Shown here in pieces: positions 25,763-34,162 of a DNA stretch of 64,000 nt. The notes below the pieces were generated by a model. That model ran no database searches and was not told the DNA's origin. It was given only the letters and a program-made list of their open reading frames with translations. Within the stretch, counting starts at the first letter, position 1; every line of letters starts with the position of its first letter. This stretch comes from Mycolicibacterium sp. CBMA 247. Its GTDB lineage: Bacteria > Actinomycetota > Actinomycetes > Mycobacteriales > Mycobacteriaceae. The stretch spans positions 186,001 to 250,000 of the forward strand of contig NZ_VTGX01000003.1 of NCBI RefSeq assembly GCF_009729095.1. Reading direction: 5' to 3'. The position numbers and the translations under genes were made by a program.

Positions 25763-28621
25763 TTACTTCGACTTCAGCATGTTACGCAGCACGTACTGCA
25801 GGATGCCGCCGTTGCGGTAGTAATCGGCCTCGCCGGGGGTGTCGATGCGGACCACGGCGTCGAACTCCACTCTGCTGATCTCAGAGCCGGCCTCATCCGT
25901 TTTGGTGGCGGTTACCTTCACCGTCCTCGGCGTCTTGCCCTTGTTGAGCTCCTCGATGCCGGTGATGTCGAAGGTCTCGGTACCGTCCAGCTTCAGGCTC
26001 GCGGCCGATTCACCGGCCGGGAACTGCAGCGGGATGACGCCCATGCCGATCAGGTTCGACCGGTGGATGCGCTCGAAGGACTCGGTGATGACGGCCTTCA
26101 CGCCCAGCAGCACCGTGCCCTTGGCCGCCCAGTCGCGCGAGGAGCCCGAACCGTATTCCTTGCCGCCCAGGACGACCAGCGGGATGCCGGCTTCCTTGTA
26201 GTTCACCGAGGCGTCGTAGATGAACGACTGCGGTCCGCCGGGCTGGGTGAAGTCCCGCGTGTAACCACCGGAGACATCGTCGAGCAGCTGGTTGCGCAGC
26301 CGGATGTTGGCGAAGGTGCCGCGGATCATCACCTCGTGGTTGCCGCGCCGCGACCCCAGCGAGTTGTAGTCCTTGCGCTCAACGCCGTTGGCATCGAGGT
26401 ACTGCGCGGCGGGGGTGCCCGGCTTGATCGCACCGGCCGGGCTGATGTGGTCGGTGGTCACCGAATCACCCAGCAGCGCAAGGACTCTGGCGCCCTTGAT
26501 GTCGCCGACCGGCACCGGATCGGCGGGCATGCCGTCGAAGTAGGGGGCCTTGCGCACGTAGGTCGAAGCGTCGTCCCAGTCGAAGGTGTTGCCCTCCGGG
26601 GTGGGCAGCGAACGCCACCGCTCGTCGCCCTTGAACACATCGGCGTAGGAGTCGGTGAACATCTCCCGGTTGATCGAGCTGGCAATGGTCTCCTCGATCT
26701 CGGCCGCGGTTGGCCAGATGTCCTTGAGGAACACGTCGTTGCCGTCTTGATCCTGGCCCAGCGGGTCGGACTCGAAATCGAAGTCCATGGTGCCGGCGAT
26801 GCCGTAGGCGATGACCAGCGGCGGGGAGGCCAGGTAGTTCATCTTGACGTCGGGGGAGATGCGGCCCTCGAAGTTACGGTTACCCGAGAGCACCGCGGTC
26901 ACCGACAGGTCGTTGTCGTTGATGGCCTTGGAGATCTCGTCGGGCAGGGGACCGGTGTTGCCGATGCACGTGGTGCAGCCGTAGCCGCCCAGGTAGTAGC
27001 CGAGCTTCTCCAGGTACGGCCACAGGCCGGCCTTGTTGTAGTAGTCGGTGACCACCTGCGAGCCCGGCGCCATGTTGGTCTTCACCCACGGCTTGGAGGT
27101 CAGGCCCTTCTCGACGGCCTTCTTGGCCAGCAGGGCGGCACCGATCATCACCGACGGGTTGGAGGTGTTGGTGCACGACGTGATGCCGGCGACGACGACC
27201 GCGCCGTGGTCCAGCACGAATTCGCCGCGCTCCTCGGAGCGCACGGTGATCGGCTTGGACGGCCGGCCCTCGGCGCCGTTGGCGGCCGACGGCCGGGCGT
27301 CGACCGCACCGTCGTCGGCGAAGGACAGCGAGACGGAATCACTGGCCGGGAAGGACTCGTCGACCGCCTCGTCGAGCTTGGTCTCCGGGGTCGGGAGGTT
27401 CTCCTCGACATAGTTGTGGATGTCCTTGCGGAACGCGTTCTTGGCGTCCGACAGTTCGATGCGGTCCTGCGGGCGCTTCGGGCCTGAGATGGAGGGCACC
27501 ACAGTGGACAGGTCCAGCTCGAGGTACTCGGAGAAGGCCGGCTCGTGGTCGGGCCCCTCGGAATCGGCATCGTGCCACATGCCTTGTACTTTGGCGTAGG
27601 CCTCGACCAGCGCCAGCTGCTCCTCGGTGCGCCCGGTCAGCCGCAGGTAGTTGATGGTCTCTTCGTCGATCGGGAAGATCGCTGCGGTGGAACCGAATTC
27701 GGGGCTCATGTTGCCAAGGGTGGCGCGGTTGGCCAGCGGCACCTCGGCCACGCCCTTGCCGTAGAACTCGACGAACTTGCCGACCACGCCGTGCTTGCGC
27801 AGCATGTCGGTGACGGTGAGCACCACGTCGGTGGCGGTGACGCCCGGCTTGATCTCACCGGTCAGCTTGAAGCCGACGACGCGGGGGATGAGCATCGAAA
27901 CAGGCTGCCCCAGCATGGCCGCCTCGGCCTCGATACCGCCGACGCCCCAGCCCAGCACGCCGAGGCCGTTGACCATGGTGGTGTGGCTGTCGGTGCCCAC
28001 ACAGGTGTCCGGGTATGCCTTGCCGTTTCGCACCATCACCGTGGGGGCCAGGTACTCGATGTTGACCTGGTGCACGATGCCGGTGCCCGGCGGAACGACC
28101 TTGAAGTCGTCGAAGGCGCCCTGGCCCCAGCGCAGGAACTGGTAGCGCTCGCCGTTGCGCTCGTATTCGAGTTCGACGTTGCGCTCGAAGGCGCCGGCGT
28201 TGCCGAAGACGTCGAGGATGACCGAGTGGTCGATGACCAGCTCGGCCGGCGACAGCGGATTGACCTTGTCCGGGTTGCCGCCGAGGGTCGCGACGGCCTC
28301 ACGCATGGTGGCCAGGTCGACGATGCACGGCACGCCGGTGAAGTCCTGCATGATCACGCGGGCCGGGGTGAACTGGATCTCGATGCTCGGCTCGGCCGAG
28401 GGATCCCAGTTGGCGATGGCCTCGATGTGGTCCTTGGTGATGTTGGCGCCGTCCTCGGTGCGCAACAGGTTCTCGGCGAGCACCTTGAGGCTGTATGGGA
28501 GCTTTTCGGTGCCGGGTACCGCGTCAAGGCGATAGATCTCGTAGCTTTGGTCCCCAACAGTCAGCGTGTCGCGGGCCCCAAATGAGTTAAGGGACGAATT
28601 TTCCGTATTCTCGCTGCTCAC
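25763..28621 (-). CDS. acn: Aconitate hydratase A
   Basis: This 952-residue [4Fe-4S] enzyme of the AcnA/IRP1 type interconverts citrate and isocitrate in the TCA cycle. Cluster ligands are the cysteine in AGITSCTNTSNPSVM and the pair in GCTTCIGNTGPLPDE. The swivelling C-terminal domain has GSSRDWAAKGT and ERIHRSNLIGMGV. An acidic low-complexity insertion precedes the first cluster cysteine (FPASDSVSLSFADDGAVDAR), as is usual in actinobacterial aconitases. AcnA/IRP1-type proteins can also bind RNA when the cluster is lost. The product corresponds to Rv1475c. Confidence 0.96.
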   Translation of the reverse strand: MSSENTENSSLNSFGARDTLTVGDQSYEIYRLDAVPGTEKLPYSLKVLAENLLRTEDGANITKDHIEAIANWDPSAEPSIEIQFTPARVIMQDFTGVPCIVDLATMREAVATLGGNPDKVNPLSPAELVIDHSVILDVFGNAGAFERNVELEYERNGERYQFLRWGQGAFDDFKVVPPGTGIVHQVNIEYLAPTVMVRNGKAYPDTCVGTDSHTTMVNGLGVLGWGVGGIEAEAAMLGQPVSMLIPRVVGFKLTGEIKPGVTATDVVLTVTDMLRKHGVVGKFVEFYGKGVAEVPLANRATLGNMSPEFGSTAAIFPIDEETINYLRLTGRTEEQLALVEAYAKVQGMWHDADSEGPDHEPAFSEYLELDLSTVVPSISGPKRPQDRIELSDAKNAFRKDIHNYVEENLPTPETKLDEAVDESFPASDSVSLSFADDGAVDARPSAANGAEGRPSKPITVRSEERGEFVLDHGAVVVAGITSCTNTSNPSVMIGAALLAKKAVEKGLTSKPWVKTNMAPGSQVVTDYYNKAGLWPYLEKLGYYLGGYGCTTCIGNTGPLPDEISKAINDNDLSVTAVLSGNRNFEGRISPDVKMNYLASPPLVIAYGIAGTMDFDFESDPLGQDQDGNDVFLKDIWPTAAEIEETIASSINREMFTDSYADVFKGDERWRSLPTPEGNTFDWDDASTYVRKAPYFDGMPADPVPVGDIKGARVLALLGDSVTTDHISPAGAIKPGTPAAQYLDANGVERKDYNSLGSRRGNHEVMIRGTFANIRLRNQLLDDVSGGYTRDFTQPGGPQSFIYDASVNYKEAGIPLVVLGGKEYGSGSSRDWAAKGTVLLGVKAVITESFERIHRSNLIGMGVIPLQFPAGESAASLKLDGTETFDITGIEELNKGKTPRTVKVTATKTDEAGSEISRVEFDAVVRIDTPGEADYYRNGGILQYVLRNMLKSK

Positions 28622-28780
28622 ATCAACTCCCGGCTTGATCTCGCCGCGACGGGCTGTGTCGGCGGCGTTCCGATGCTAACAGTACGCTTGTCCTGCAATG
28701 GCCAGCAGGCCGGGTCCAGTCTTCTCTTGTCGCGTGCTCGTTGCTACCCCGTGTGGCAGATCCGTCCGCGCCGCGCCCCG

Positions 28781-28842
28781 TTGTCACGCTGGAGTGGCAT
28801 TCGACCACGAGCGTCACTCCAGCGTGACGATCGGTGGTCGAA
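28781..28842. other. Interleaved inverted repeats (pseudoknot-like) between acn and the next gene
   Basis: Four elements occur in the order A-B-A'-B'. A (28783-28796, GTCACGCTGGAGTG) is perfectly complementary to A' (28815-28828). B (28800-28808, TTCGACCAC), in the loop between them, is perfectly complementary to B' (28834-28842), downstream of A'. Allowing two wobble pairs, the A stem extends to 18 pairs (28781-28798 with 28813-28830). As RNA this has the topology of an H-type pseudoknot; as DNA it could be two overlapping protein sites. It lies in the 272-base divergent gap between acn and the membrane protein gene. Confidence 0.6.
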
Positions 28843-28893
28843 GCGGTGACGATTCCCATGTCGCTTCGCCGGGGCGTATAAGCGCGGCGTACC

Positions 28894-29481
28894 GTGCCTG
28901 AAGTGACCGGACCCCATGTCATCCCGTTCCTGCCGGCCTACGTCCCGGTCGAGGTGTGCGACACCGTAGAGATGGATCCGGCGCAACCCGACGGGGTGGC
29001 CAAGTGCATGGCGGTCGTGCAGGCCGACGTTCGCGACGACGGGGTCAGTGCGCCCGCGGCCGATGTCGATGCCCTGCGCGAGGTGGTCAGCGATGCCCGC
29101 CAGGGGGGCGTCGACCTCAAGATCGTCGTGCTGCCTCGGAACCCGGGCATCGATACGCCGCTGCGCGATATCGCCACCGAAGTAGGGCAGGCCAATCCGG
29201 GTGCGACCGTGCTGGCGTTGAGCCCGTCGTTCGCCGGTACATACAGCCCGACAATCGATCGGGTGACTTTGGAAGCCGGTCAGGATGTGGCCAAGACCGG
29301 TAATGCGGTGTTGTCCGCGAAGAATTTCGTCGGCGAGATTTCGACCCCGCATTTTCCCTGGACGGCGCTCACGATCGCGCTGGTTCTCGGTGTTGCCGCA
29401 GCGGCCGCTCTCACCCGTGTTCTGCAGCGCCGCAGCAAACAATTGGCCCGGTCAGAGGCGTCGAGCGCTTCCTTGGCGTAG
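28894..29481 (+). CDS. Conserved membrane protein (Rv1476-like)
   Basis: This 195-residue protein of a mycobacterial family of unknown function is mostly a soluble domain (VDALREVVSDARQGGVDLKIVVLPRNPGIDTPLRDIATEVG), followed near residue 155 by a single membrane helix (ALTIALVLGVAAAAALTRVL) and a short basic tail, so it is probably a C-terminally anchored protein with the domain outside. The start is GTG 28894 or GTG 28903 (MTGPHVIPF). It lies just upstream of ripA, as Rv1476 does in M. tuberculosis. Function unknown; association with cell-wall hydrolases is inferred from position only. Confidence 0.82.
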   Translation: MPEVTGPHVIPFLPAYVPVEVCDTVEMDPAQPDGVAKCMAVVQADVRDDGVSAPAADVDALREVVSDARQGGVDLKIVVLPRNPGIDTPLRDIATEVGQANPGATVLALSPSFAGTYSPTIDRVTLEAGQDVAKTGNAVLSAKNFVGEISTPHFPWTALTIALVLGVAAAAALTRVLQRRSKQLARSEASSASLA

Positions 29482-29535
29482 CCGCCCGAAATCCGTCGAA
29501 CATTAGTTCGGAATATCGTTCAATATCACTAATTG

Positions 29536-29646
29536 GTCACACTATTCGCAATTACATTGTTGTAATTTGTGACTAAAGTTTCTTTAGCTCTAGATGTGAC
29601 GTACGGTGCAATCGGTACCCATTGTTGCAGTTGTGCTTCATGTGAC
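29536..29646. promoter_or_regulatory. AT-rich ripA promoter region with GTCACA/TGTGAC sites and a palindrome
   Basis: The 230 bases before ripA are clearly AT-richer than the flanking genes. GTCACA lies at 29536-29541, with TGTGAC at 29568-29573, 29595-29600 and 29641-29646. AATTACA-TTGT-TGTAATT (29550-29567) is a perfect palindrome. GTCACA-type boxes are bound by the essential response regulator MtrA, which is reported to control ripA, and TGTGA resembles CRP half sites. Assignment to either protein is an inference. Confidence 0.45.
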
Positions 29647-29711
29647 TTCTGTGCAAAGGCCCCGAGCAAACGCCGGTACGCCGTCGTTGAGCCATAGGAG
29701 ACTTGAGTCGA

Positions 29712-31187
29712 ATGAGACGCACCGTTGGCGTCCCGCGCACGCGAGGAGCAGATCGGGGCCCGCGCACGCGAGGAGCAGATCGGCGCTCTGCGTCCCGGCT
29801 GTACGGCCGTTTCTGGGCCATGCCCCTGATCGCCGGGATGCTGCTGGTCACGGCATTGTCGGGGGGTGTCCCGGCCACCGCTGATCCGGGCGGCCCCGAT
29901 CAGGTCGCAACGCTTGTCACCGCGGTGGCCAACGCCGATCAGAAGCTGCAGGAGCTGGGTGCTGCCATCCAGACGCAGCAGGAAGCCGTCAACAAAGCCA
30001 TCGTCGGCGTGCAGGACGCCCGTGACGCGGCCGCGTCGGCGCAGCAGGAGGTCGAGGCCAGCCAACAGGGAATCGCCGACGCCAACGCCGCCATCGACGC
30101 GGCGCAGAAGCGCTTCGACACCTTCGCCGCGGCCACCTATGTCAGTGGACCCTCCGGCTCGTATCTGGCCGCGTCCGACCCGGCCGACATCGTCAACACC
30201 GCTGCCACGGGTCAAACCCTGGCCGTCAGCAGCGACAAGGTGATCGCCGATCTGCAGCGTGCCCGCACCGAGCAGGTGAACCGGGAGTCGGCCGCGCGGC
30301 TGGCCAAGCAGAATGCCGACCAGGCCACGGTCAACGCGCAGACCAGTCAGGACGACGCCGTCGCCGCGCTCCAGCAGGCGCAGCAGACGTTCGGCTCGCA
30401 ACAAGGTGAGCTGAATCGGTTGACCGCTGAACGTGCATCCGCTCAGGCCGAACTCGAACAGGTGCACAAGGCATCGGCATCGACCGCCCCGGCCGCGCCG
30501 GCGCAGGGGCAGGCACCCCAGGCCGCGGCGGGGGACTGGGATCGTGCTCCCGGAGCGCCCGCCCAAGCGGCCCGGAAGTGGGACACCGGATGGGATCCCA
30601 CGCTGCCGGCGATTCCCAGTGCGTTCGTCAGTGGTGACCCGATCGCCATCATCAACACGGTGCTGGGGATCTCGTCGACCTCGGCTCAGGCCACCGCCAA
30701 CATGGGCCGCGGCTTCCTGCAGAAGCTCGGGATTCTTCCGACGCCCACCGGCTACACCAACGGGGCCATCCCGCGGGTATACGGACGGCAGGCATCCGAG
30801 TACGTCATCCAGCGGGCCGGGTCCCAGATGGGTGTGCCGTACTCGTGGGGCGGCGGCAACGCGGCCGGTCCGAGCCGCGGCATCGACTCGGGTGCCAACA
30901 CCGTCGGGTTCGACTGTTCGGGGCTGATCCTCTACGCCTTCGCCGGCGTCGGCATCAAATTGCCGCACTACTCGGGCAACCAGTACAACGCCGGCCGCAA
31001 GATCCCGTCCTCGCAGATGCGGCGTGGCGACGTGATCTTCTACGGCCCCGGCGGCAGCCAGCACGTGACCCTCTACCTGGGCAACGGCCAGATGCTCGAA
31101 GCGCCCTACACGGGTTCGCAGGTCAAGGTCTCGCCGGTCCGGACCAGCGGGATGACCCCGTACGTCGTTCGCTACATCGAATACTGA
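29712..31187 (+). CDS. ripA: Peptidoglycan endopeptidase RipA
   Basis: This 491-residue secreted D,L-endopeptidase separates daughter cells by cutting peptidoglycan stem peptides. It has a basic N-terminus with a duplicated nine-residue unit (RTRGADRGP-like), a signal peptide (MPLIAGMLLVTALSGGVPATADP), a long coiled coil (residues ~60-250, Ala/Gln/Glu-rich), a linker, and a C-terminal NlpC/P60 domain with catalytic Cys402 (GFDCSGL) and His451 (GSQHVTLY). The coiled coil blocks the active site until processing in RipA. Start ATG 29712 has AGGAG about ten bases upstream. The product corresponds to Rv1477. ripB follows after 10 bases. Confidence 0.94.
   Translation: MRRTVGVPRTRGADRGPRTRGADRRSASRLYGRFWAMPLIAGMLLVTALSGGVPATADPGGPDQVATLVTAVANADQKLQELGAAIQTQQEAVNKAIVGVQDARDAAASAQQEVEASQQGIADANAAIDAAQKRFDTFAAATYVSGPSGSYLAASDPADIVNTAATGQTLAVSSDKVIADLQRARTEQVNRESAARLAKQNADQATVNAQTSQDDAVAALQQAQQTFGSQQGELNRLTAERASAQAELEQVHKASASTAPAAPAQGQAPQAAAGDWDRAPGAPAQAARKWDTGWDPTLPAIPSAFVSGDPIAIINTVLGISSTSAQATANMGRGFLQKLGILPTPTGYTNGAIPRVYGRQASEYVIQRAGSQMGVPYSWGGGNAAGPSRGIDSGANTVGFDCSGLILYAFAGVGIKLPHYSGNQYNAGRKIPSSQMRRGDVIFYGPGGSQHVTLYLGNGQMLEAPYTGSQVKVSPVRTSGMTPYVVRYIEY
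29732..29785 (+). repeat. 27-bp tandem duplication at the 5' end of ripA
   Basis: Units at 29732-29758 and 29759-29785 each begin CCCGCGCACGCGAGGAGCAG and differ only near their ends. The unit encodes RTRGADR-type residues ahead of the signal peptide. It contains the 15-mer CGCGCACGCGAGGAG (29734-29748 and 29761-29775), which also occurs at 18745-18759 in front of sufS. Confidence 0.9.
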
Positions 31188-31197
31188 TGGGAATACC

Positions 31198-31887
31198 TTG
31201 CGCTCCTTCGTCTTACGTTGTCTGATCCTGATCGCCGCAACCACGTTCGCGGCGATCAGTCTGGTGGCGCCGGCCGGTGCCGCACCAGACGACGGATGGG
31301 ATCCGACGCTGCCGAAACTGATCAGCTCCGGGGCGCCGGGTGACCCACTGGCGATCGCGAACGCATCGCTTCAGGCGACCGCCCAGGCCACCCAGGTCAC
31401 CATGGGGTTGGGGCACAAATTCCTGGCCGGCCTCGGACTGGTCAACGACACACCTTCCAGCGTCGCCGTCGGTAGCGTTCGCGGGCCGCAGGCCATCGAG
31501 TACGCGATCCGCCGCGGGGGATCGCAGATGGGCGTGCCGTACTCCTGGGGTGGCGGAAAGCCCAGCGGGCCCACCACAGGTATCGATTCGGGTGCCAACA
31601 CCGTCGGCTTCGACTGCTCGGGGCTGACGCAGTTCTCCTACGCCGGCGTGGGGGTGCTCATCCCGAAGTACTCCGGCGACCAGTACAACACCGGCCGTAA
31701 GGTTCCGGTGGCCCAGGCAAAGCGCGGTGACCTGCTGTTCTGGGGCCCCGGCGGTAGCCAGCACGTGGCGATGTACCTCGGAGGCGGCAAGATGCTGGAA
31801 GCCTCCGGAAGTGCGGGCAAAGTAACGGTCAGCCCGGTTCGCACTTCGGGCATCCAGCCCTATGCGGCCCGCGTAGTCGAATCCTGA
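31198..31887 (+). CDS. ripB: Peptidoglycan endopeptidase RipB
   Basis: This 229-residue NlpC/P60 hydrolase has a signal peptide (LILIAATTFAAISLVAPAGAAP) and lacks the inhibitory coiled coil of RipA. Catalytic residues are Cys140 (GFDCSGL) and His189 (GSQHVAMY). The catalytic domain is closely similar to that of the upstream gene, consistent with a tandem duplication. The best start is TTG 31198 (MRSFVLRCL), since no ATG lies between the ripA stop and the signal peptide. The product corresponds to Rv1478. Confidence 0.92.
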   Translation: MRSFVLRCLILIAATTFAAISLVAPAGAAPDDGWDPTLPKLISSGAPGDPLAIANASLQATAQATQVTMGLGHKFLAGLGLVNDTPSSVAVGSVRGPQAIEYAIRRGGSQMGVPYSWGGGKPSGPTTGIDSGANTVGFDCSGLTQFSYAGVGVLIPKYSGDQYNTGRKVPVAQAKRGDLLFWGPGGSQHVAMYLGGGKMLEASGSAGKVTVSPVRTSGIQPYAARVVES

Positions 31888-32021
31888 GGGGAACCTGAAC
31901 TCTTCCGGGCAGCGTCGACGGATCTCGAAGTGCCTGGAATAGTTGACGGCGGGCACCTGATTGCCCGATAGAACAATAAGTAAGACCAGCGTTTGTAGTC
32001 GAAATATGTGGGAGGAAGTTG

Positions 32022-33185
32022 ATGACGTCACCGAGTGGACCGCCGCAGGGCGCCGGAGGTTATCCCGGTTCGAGCCCGGCGCCGGGCTTTCCGCCCGGGT
32101 CGACCGGCTCCCCCGCCGCGCCGGTTGCCCCGCAGACTACGACCAACGGCAGTCTGCAGGCCGAGGTGCACACCCTGGAACGCGCCATCTTCGAGGTCAA
32201 GCGGATCATCGTCGGCCAGGACCAGCTCGTCGAGCGGATGCTCGTCGGACTTCTCGCCAAGGGCCACGTGCTGCTTGAGGGCGTGCCCGGTGTGGCCAAG
32301 ACCCTGGCCGTCGAGACGTTCGCCAAGGTGGTCGGCGGCACCTTCGCCCGCATCCAGTTCACCCCCGACCTGGTGCCCACCGACATCATCGGTACCCGCA
32401 TCTACCGGCAGGGCAAGGAAGACTTCGACATCGAGCTCGGCCCGGTAGTGGTCAACTTCCTGCTCGCCGACGAGATCAACCGTGCGCCGGCGAAGGTGCA
32501 GTCCGCACTCCTCGAGGTGATGGCCGAGCGCAAGATCTCGATCGGTGGGAAGACCTTCCCGCTGCCCAGCCCGTTCCTGGTGATGGCGACCCAGAACCCG
32601 ATCGAGCAGGAAGGTGTCTACGCGCTTCCGGAAGCCCAGCGCGACCGCTTCCTGTTCAAGCTCAACGTCGACTACCCGTCGCCGGAGGAAGAGCGCGAGA
32701 TCATCTACCGGATGGGCGTCAAGCCCCCGGAGCCCAAGCAGATCCTGGCCACCGGCGATCTGCTGCGGCTGCAGGAACTGGCGGCCAACACCTTCGTGCA
32801 CCACGCGCTGGTGGACTACGTGGTGCGGATCGTCACCGCGACCCGCGAGCCCGAGAAGTTCGGCATGCCCGACGCCAAGGCGTGGATCGCCTACGGCGCC
32901 TCTCCGCGTGCCTCGCTGGGCATCATCTCGGCGGCGCGCGCGCTCGCCCTGGTGCGCGGCCGTGACTACGTCATCCCGCAGGACGTCGTCGAGGTTATCC
33001 CCGATGTGCTGCGGCACCGTCTGGTTCTGACCTACGACGCGCTGGCCGATGAAGTCTCGGCGGAGACCGTGATCAACCGGATCATGCAGACGGTGGCGCT
33101 GCCTCAGGTGAATGCTCTTCCGCAGCACGGGCATTCGGTTCCGCCCGCCGTTCCCGCCGCAGCTGCCGCGGCCATCGGTCGGTGA
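32022..33185 (+). CDS. moxR1: MoxR-family AAA+ ATPase MoxR1
   Basis: This 387-residue ATPase has a proline- and glycine-rich N-terminal tail (first ~45 residues) and an AAA+ core with Walker A GVPGVAKT, Walker B LLADEINRAP and sensor region MATQNPIEQEGVYALPEAQRDRF. MoxR proteins act as chaperones that mature or assemble complexes with VWA-domain partners, and the next two genes encode DUF58 and VWA proteins, the usual arrangement. Start ATG 32022 follows GGGAGGAAGTTG. The product corresponds to Rv1479. The stop overlaps the next start by four bases. Confidence 0.94.
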   Translation: MTSPSGPPQGAGGYPGSSPAPGFPPGSTGSPAAPVAPQTTTNGSLQAEVHTLERAIFEVKRIIVGQDQLVERMLVGLLAKGHVLLEGVPGVAKTLAVETFAKVVGGTFARIQFTPDLVPTDIIGTRIYRQGKEDFDIELGPVVVNFLLADEINRAPAKVQSALLEVMAERKISIGGKTFPLPSPFLVMATQNPIEQEGVYALPEAQRDRFLFKLNVDYPSPEEEREIIYRMGVKPPEPKQILATGDLLRLQELAANTFVHHALVDYVVRIVTATREPEKFGMPDAKAWIAYGASPRASLGIISAARALALVRGRDYVIPQDVVEVIPDVLRHRLVLTYDALADEVSAETVINRIMQTVALPQVNALPQHGHSVPPAVPAAAAAAIGR

Positions 33186-34129
33186 CCGACTCCGCAGGCC
33201 GCACGGTCGACCTGCCCTCGCTGCAGCGCGGCGAGATCCGCGACCCCGCGCTCACTGCTGCGCTGCGCAAGCTTGAGCTGACCGTCCGGCGCAAGCTCGA
33301 CGGCGTGTTGCACGGCGACCATCTCGGCCTGATTCCCGGTCCCGGGTCGGAGCCGGGGGACTCGCGGATCTACCAGCCCGGCGACGATGTCCGCCGCATG
33401 GACTGGTCGGTGACGGCGCGGACGATGACGCCCCACGTGCGGCAGATGATCGCCGACCGTGAGTTGGAGACCTGGCTGGTCGTCGACATGTCGGCCAGCC
33501 TGGACTTCGGCACCGCCAGTTGCGAGAAGCGCGATCTGGCCGTGGCGGCCGCGGCGGCAATCACCTTCCTCAACAGCGGTGGCGGCAATCGGATTGGCGC
33601 GATCATCGCCAACGGTGACTCCGTGCGCCGGGTGCCCGCGCTGTCCGGCCGGGTTCACGAGCAGGAGATGCTGCGCACGATTGCGACGATGCCCAAGGCC
33701 CCGACCGGGGTGCGTGGCGATCTGGCCGCTGCCATCGATGCATTGCGCCGTCCCGAACGGCGACGCGGCATGGCGGTGATCATCAGTGACTTCCTCGGGC
33801 CGATCAACTGGATGCGCCCGTTGCGGGCGATCGCCGGTAGGCACGAGGTGCTCGGCATCGAGGTGCTCGATCCGCGCGACGTCGAACTGCCGGCTGTCGG
33901 CGATGTGGTGCTGCAGGACACCGAGACGGGTGTCACCCGCGAGTTCACCATCGACGAGCAGTTGCGCAGCGATTTCGAGCGCGCTGCCGCGGCGCACCGG
34001 GAGGAAGTGGCCCGCACATTGCGGCGTTGCAATGCACCGCTGCTGAGCCTGCGCACCGACCGGGACTGGATCGCCGATGTGGTCCGGTTCGTGGCGAACC
34101 GGCGGCGTGGCGCCCTGGCCGGCCGGTAA
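33182..34129 (+). CDS. DUF58 domain protein of the MoxR cluster (Rv1480-like)
   Basis: This 315-residue cytoplasmic protein carries the DUF58 core signature around PGDDVRRMDWSVTARTMTPH (residues ~63-82), followed by a von Willebrand A-like fold (TWLVVDMSASLDFG). It accompanies MoxR ATPases in many bacteria and is thought to be a substrate adaptor or partner. GTG 33182 overlaps the moxR1 stop (GTGA), indicating coupling. The product corresponds to Rv1480. The biochemical role is unknown. Confidence 0.9.
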   Translation: MTDSAGRTVDLPSLQRGEIRDPALTAALRKLELTVRRKLDGVLHGDHLGLIPGPGSEPGDSRIYQPGDDVRRMDWSVTARTMTPHVRQMIADRELETWLVVDMSASLDFGTASCEKRDLAVAAAAAITFLNSGGGNRIGAIIANGDSVRRVPALSGRVHEQEMLRTIATMPKAPTGVRGDLAAAIDALRRPERRRGMAVIISDFLGPINWMRPLRAIAGRHEVLGIEVLDPRDVELPAVGDVVLQDTETGVTREFTIDEQLRSDFERAAAAHREEVARTLRRCNAPLLSLRTDRDWIADVVRFVANRRRGALAGR

Positions 34130-34162
34130 GAGAGCAACTAAAACCGAAATGACTTCTAGCAC

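Noticed and set aside
26063..28585. Two long plus-strand frames (474 and 346 codons) opposite aconitase
   Set aside because: They are complementary to conserved Acn codons; their protein sequence is low-complexity Val/Gly/Arg.
29529..31244. 571-codon minus-strand frame over ripA
   Set aside because: It is a shadow of RipA; its repeated Gly/Arg runs reflect the Ala/Gln coiled-coil codons on the other strand.
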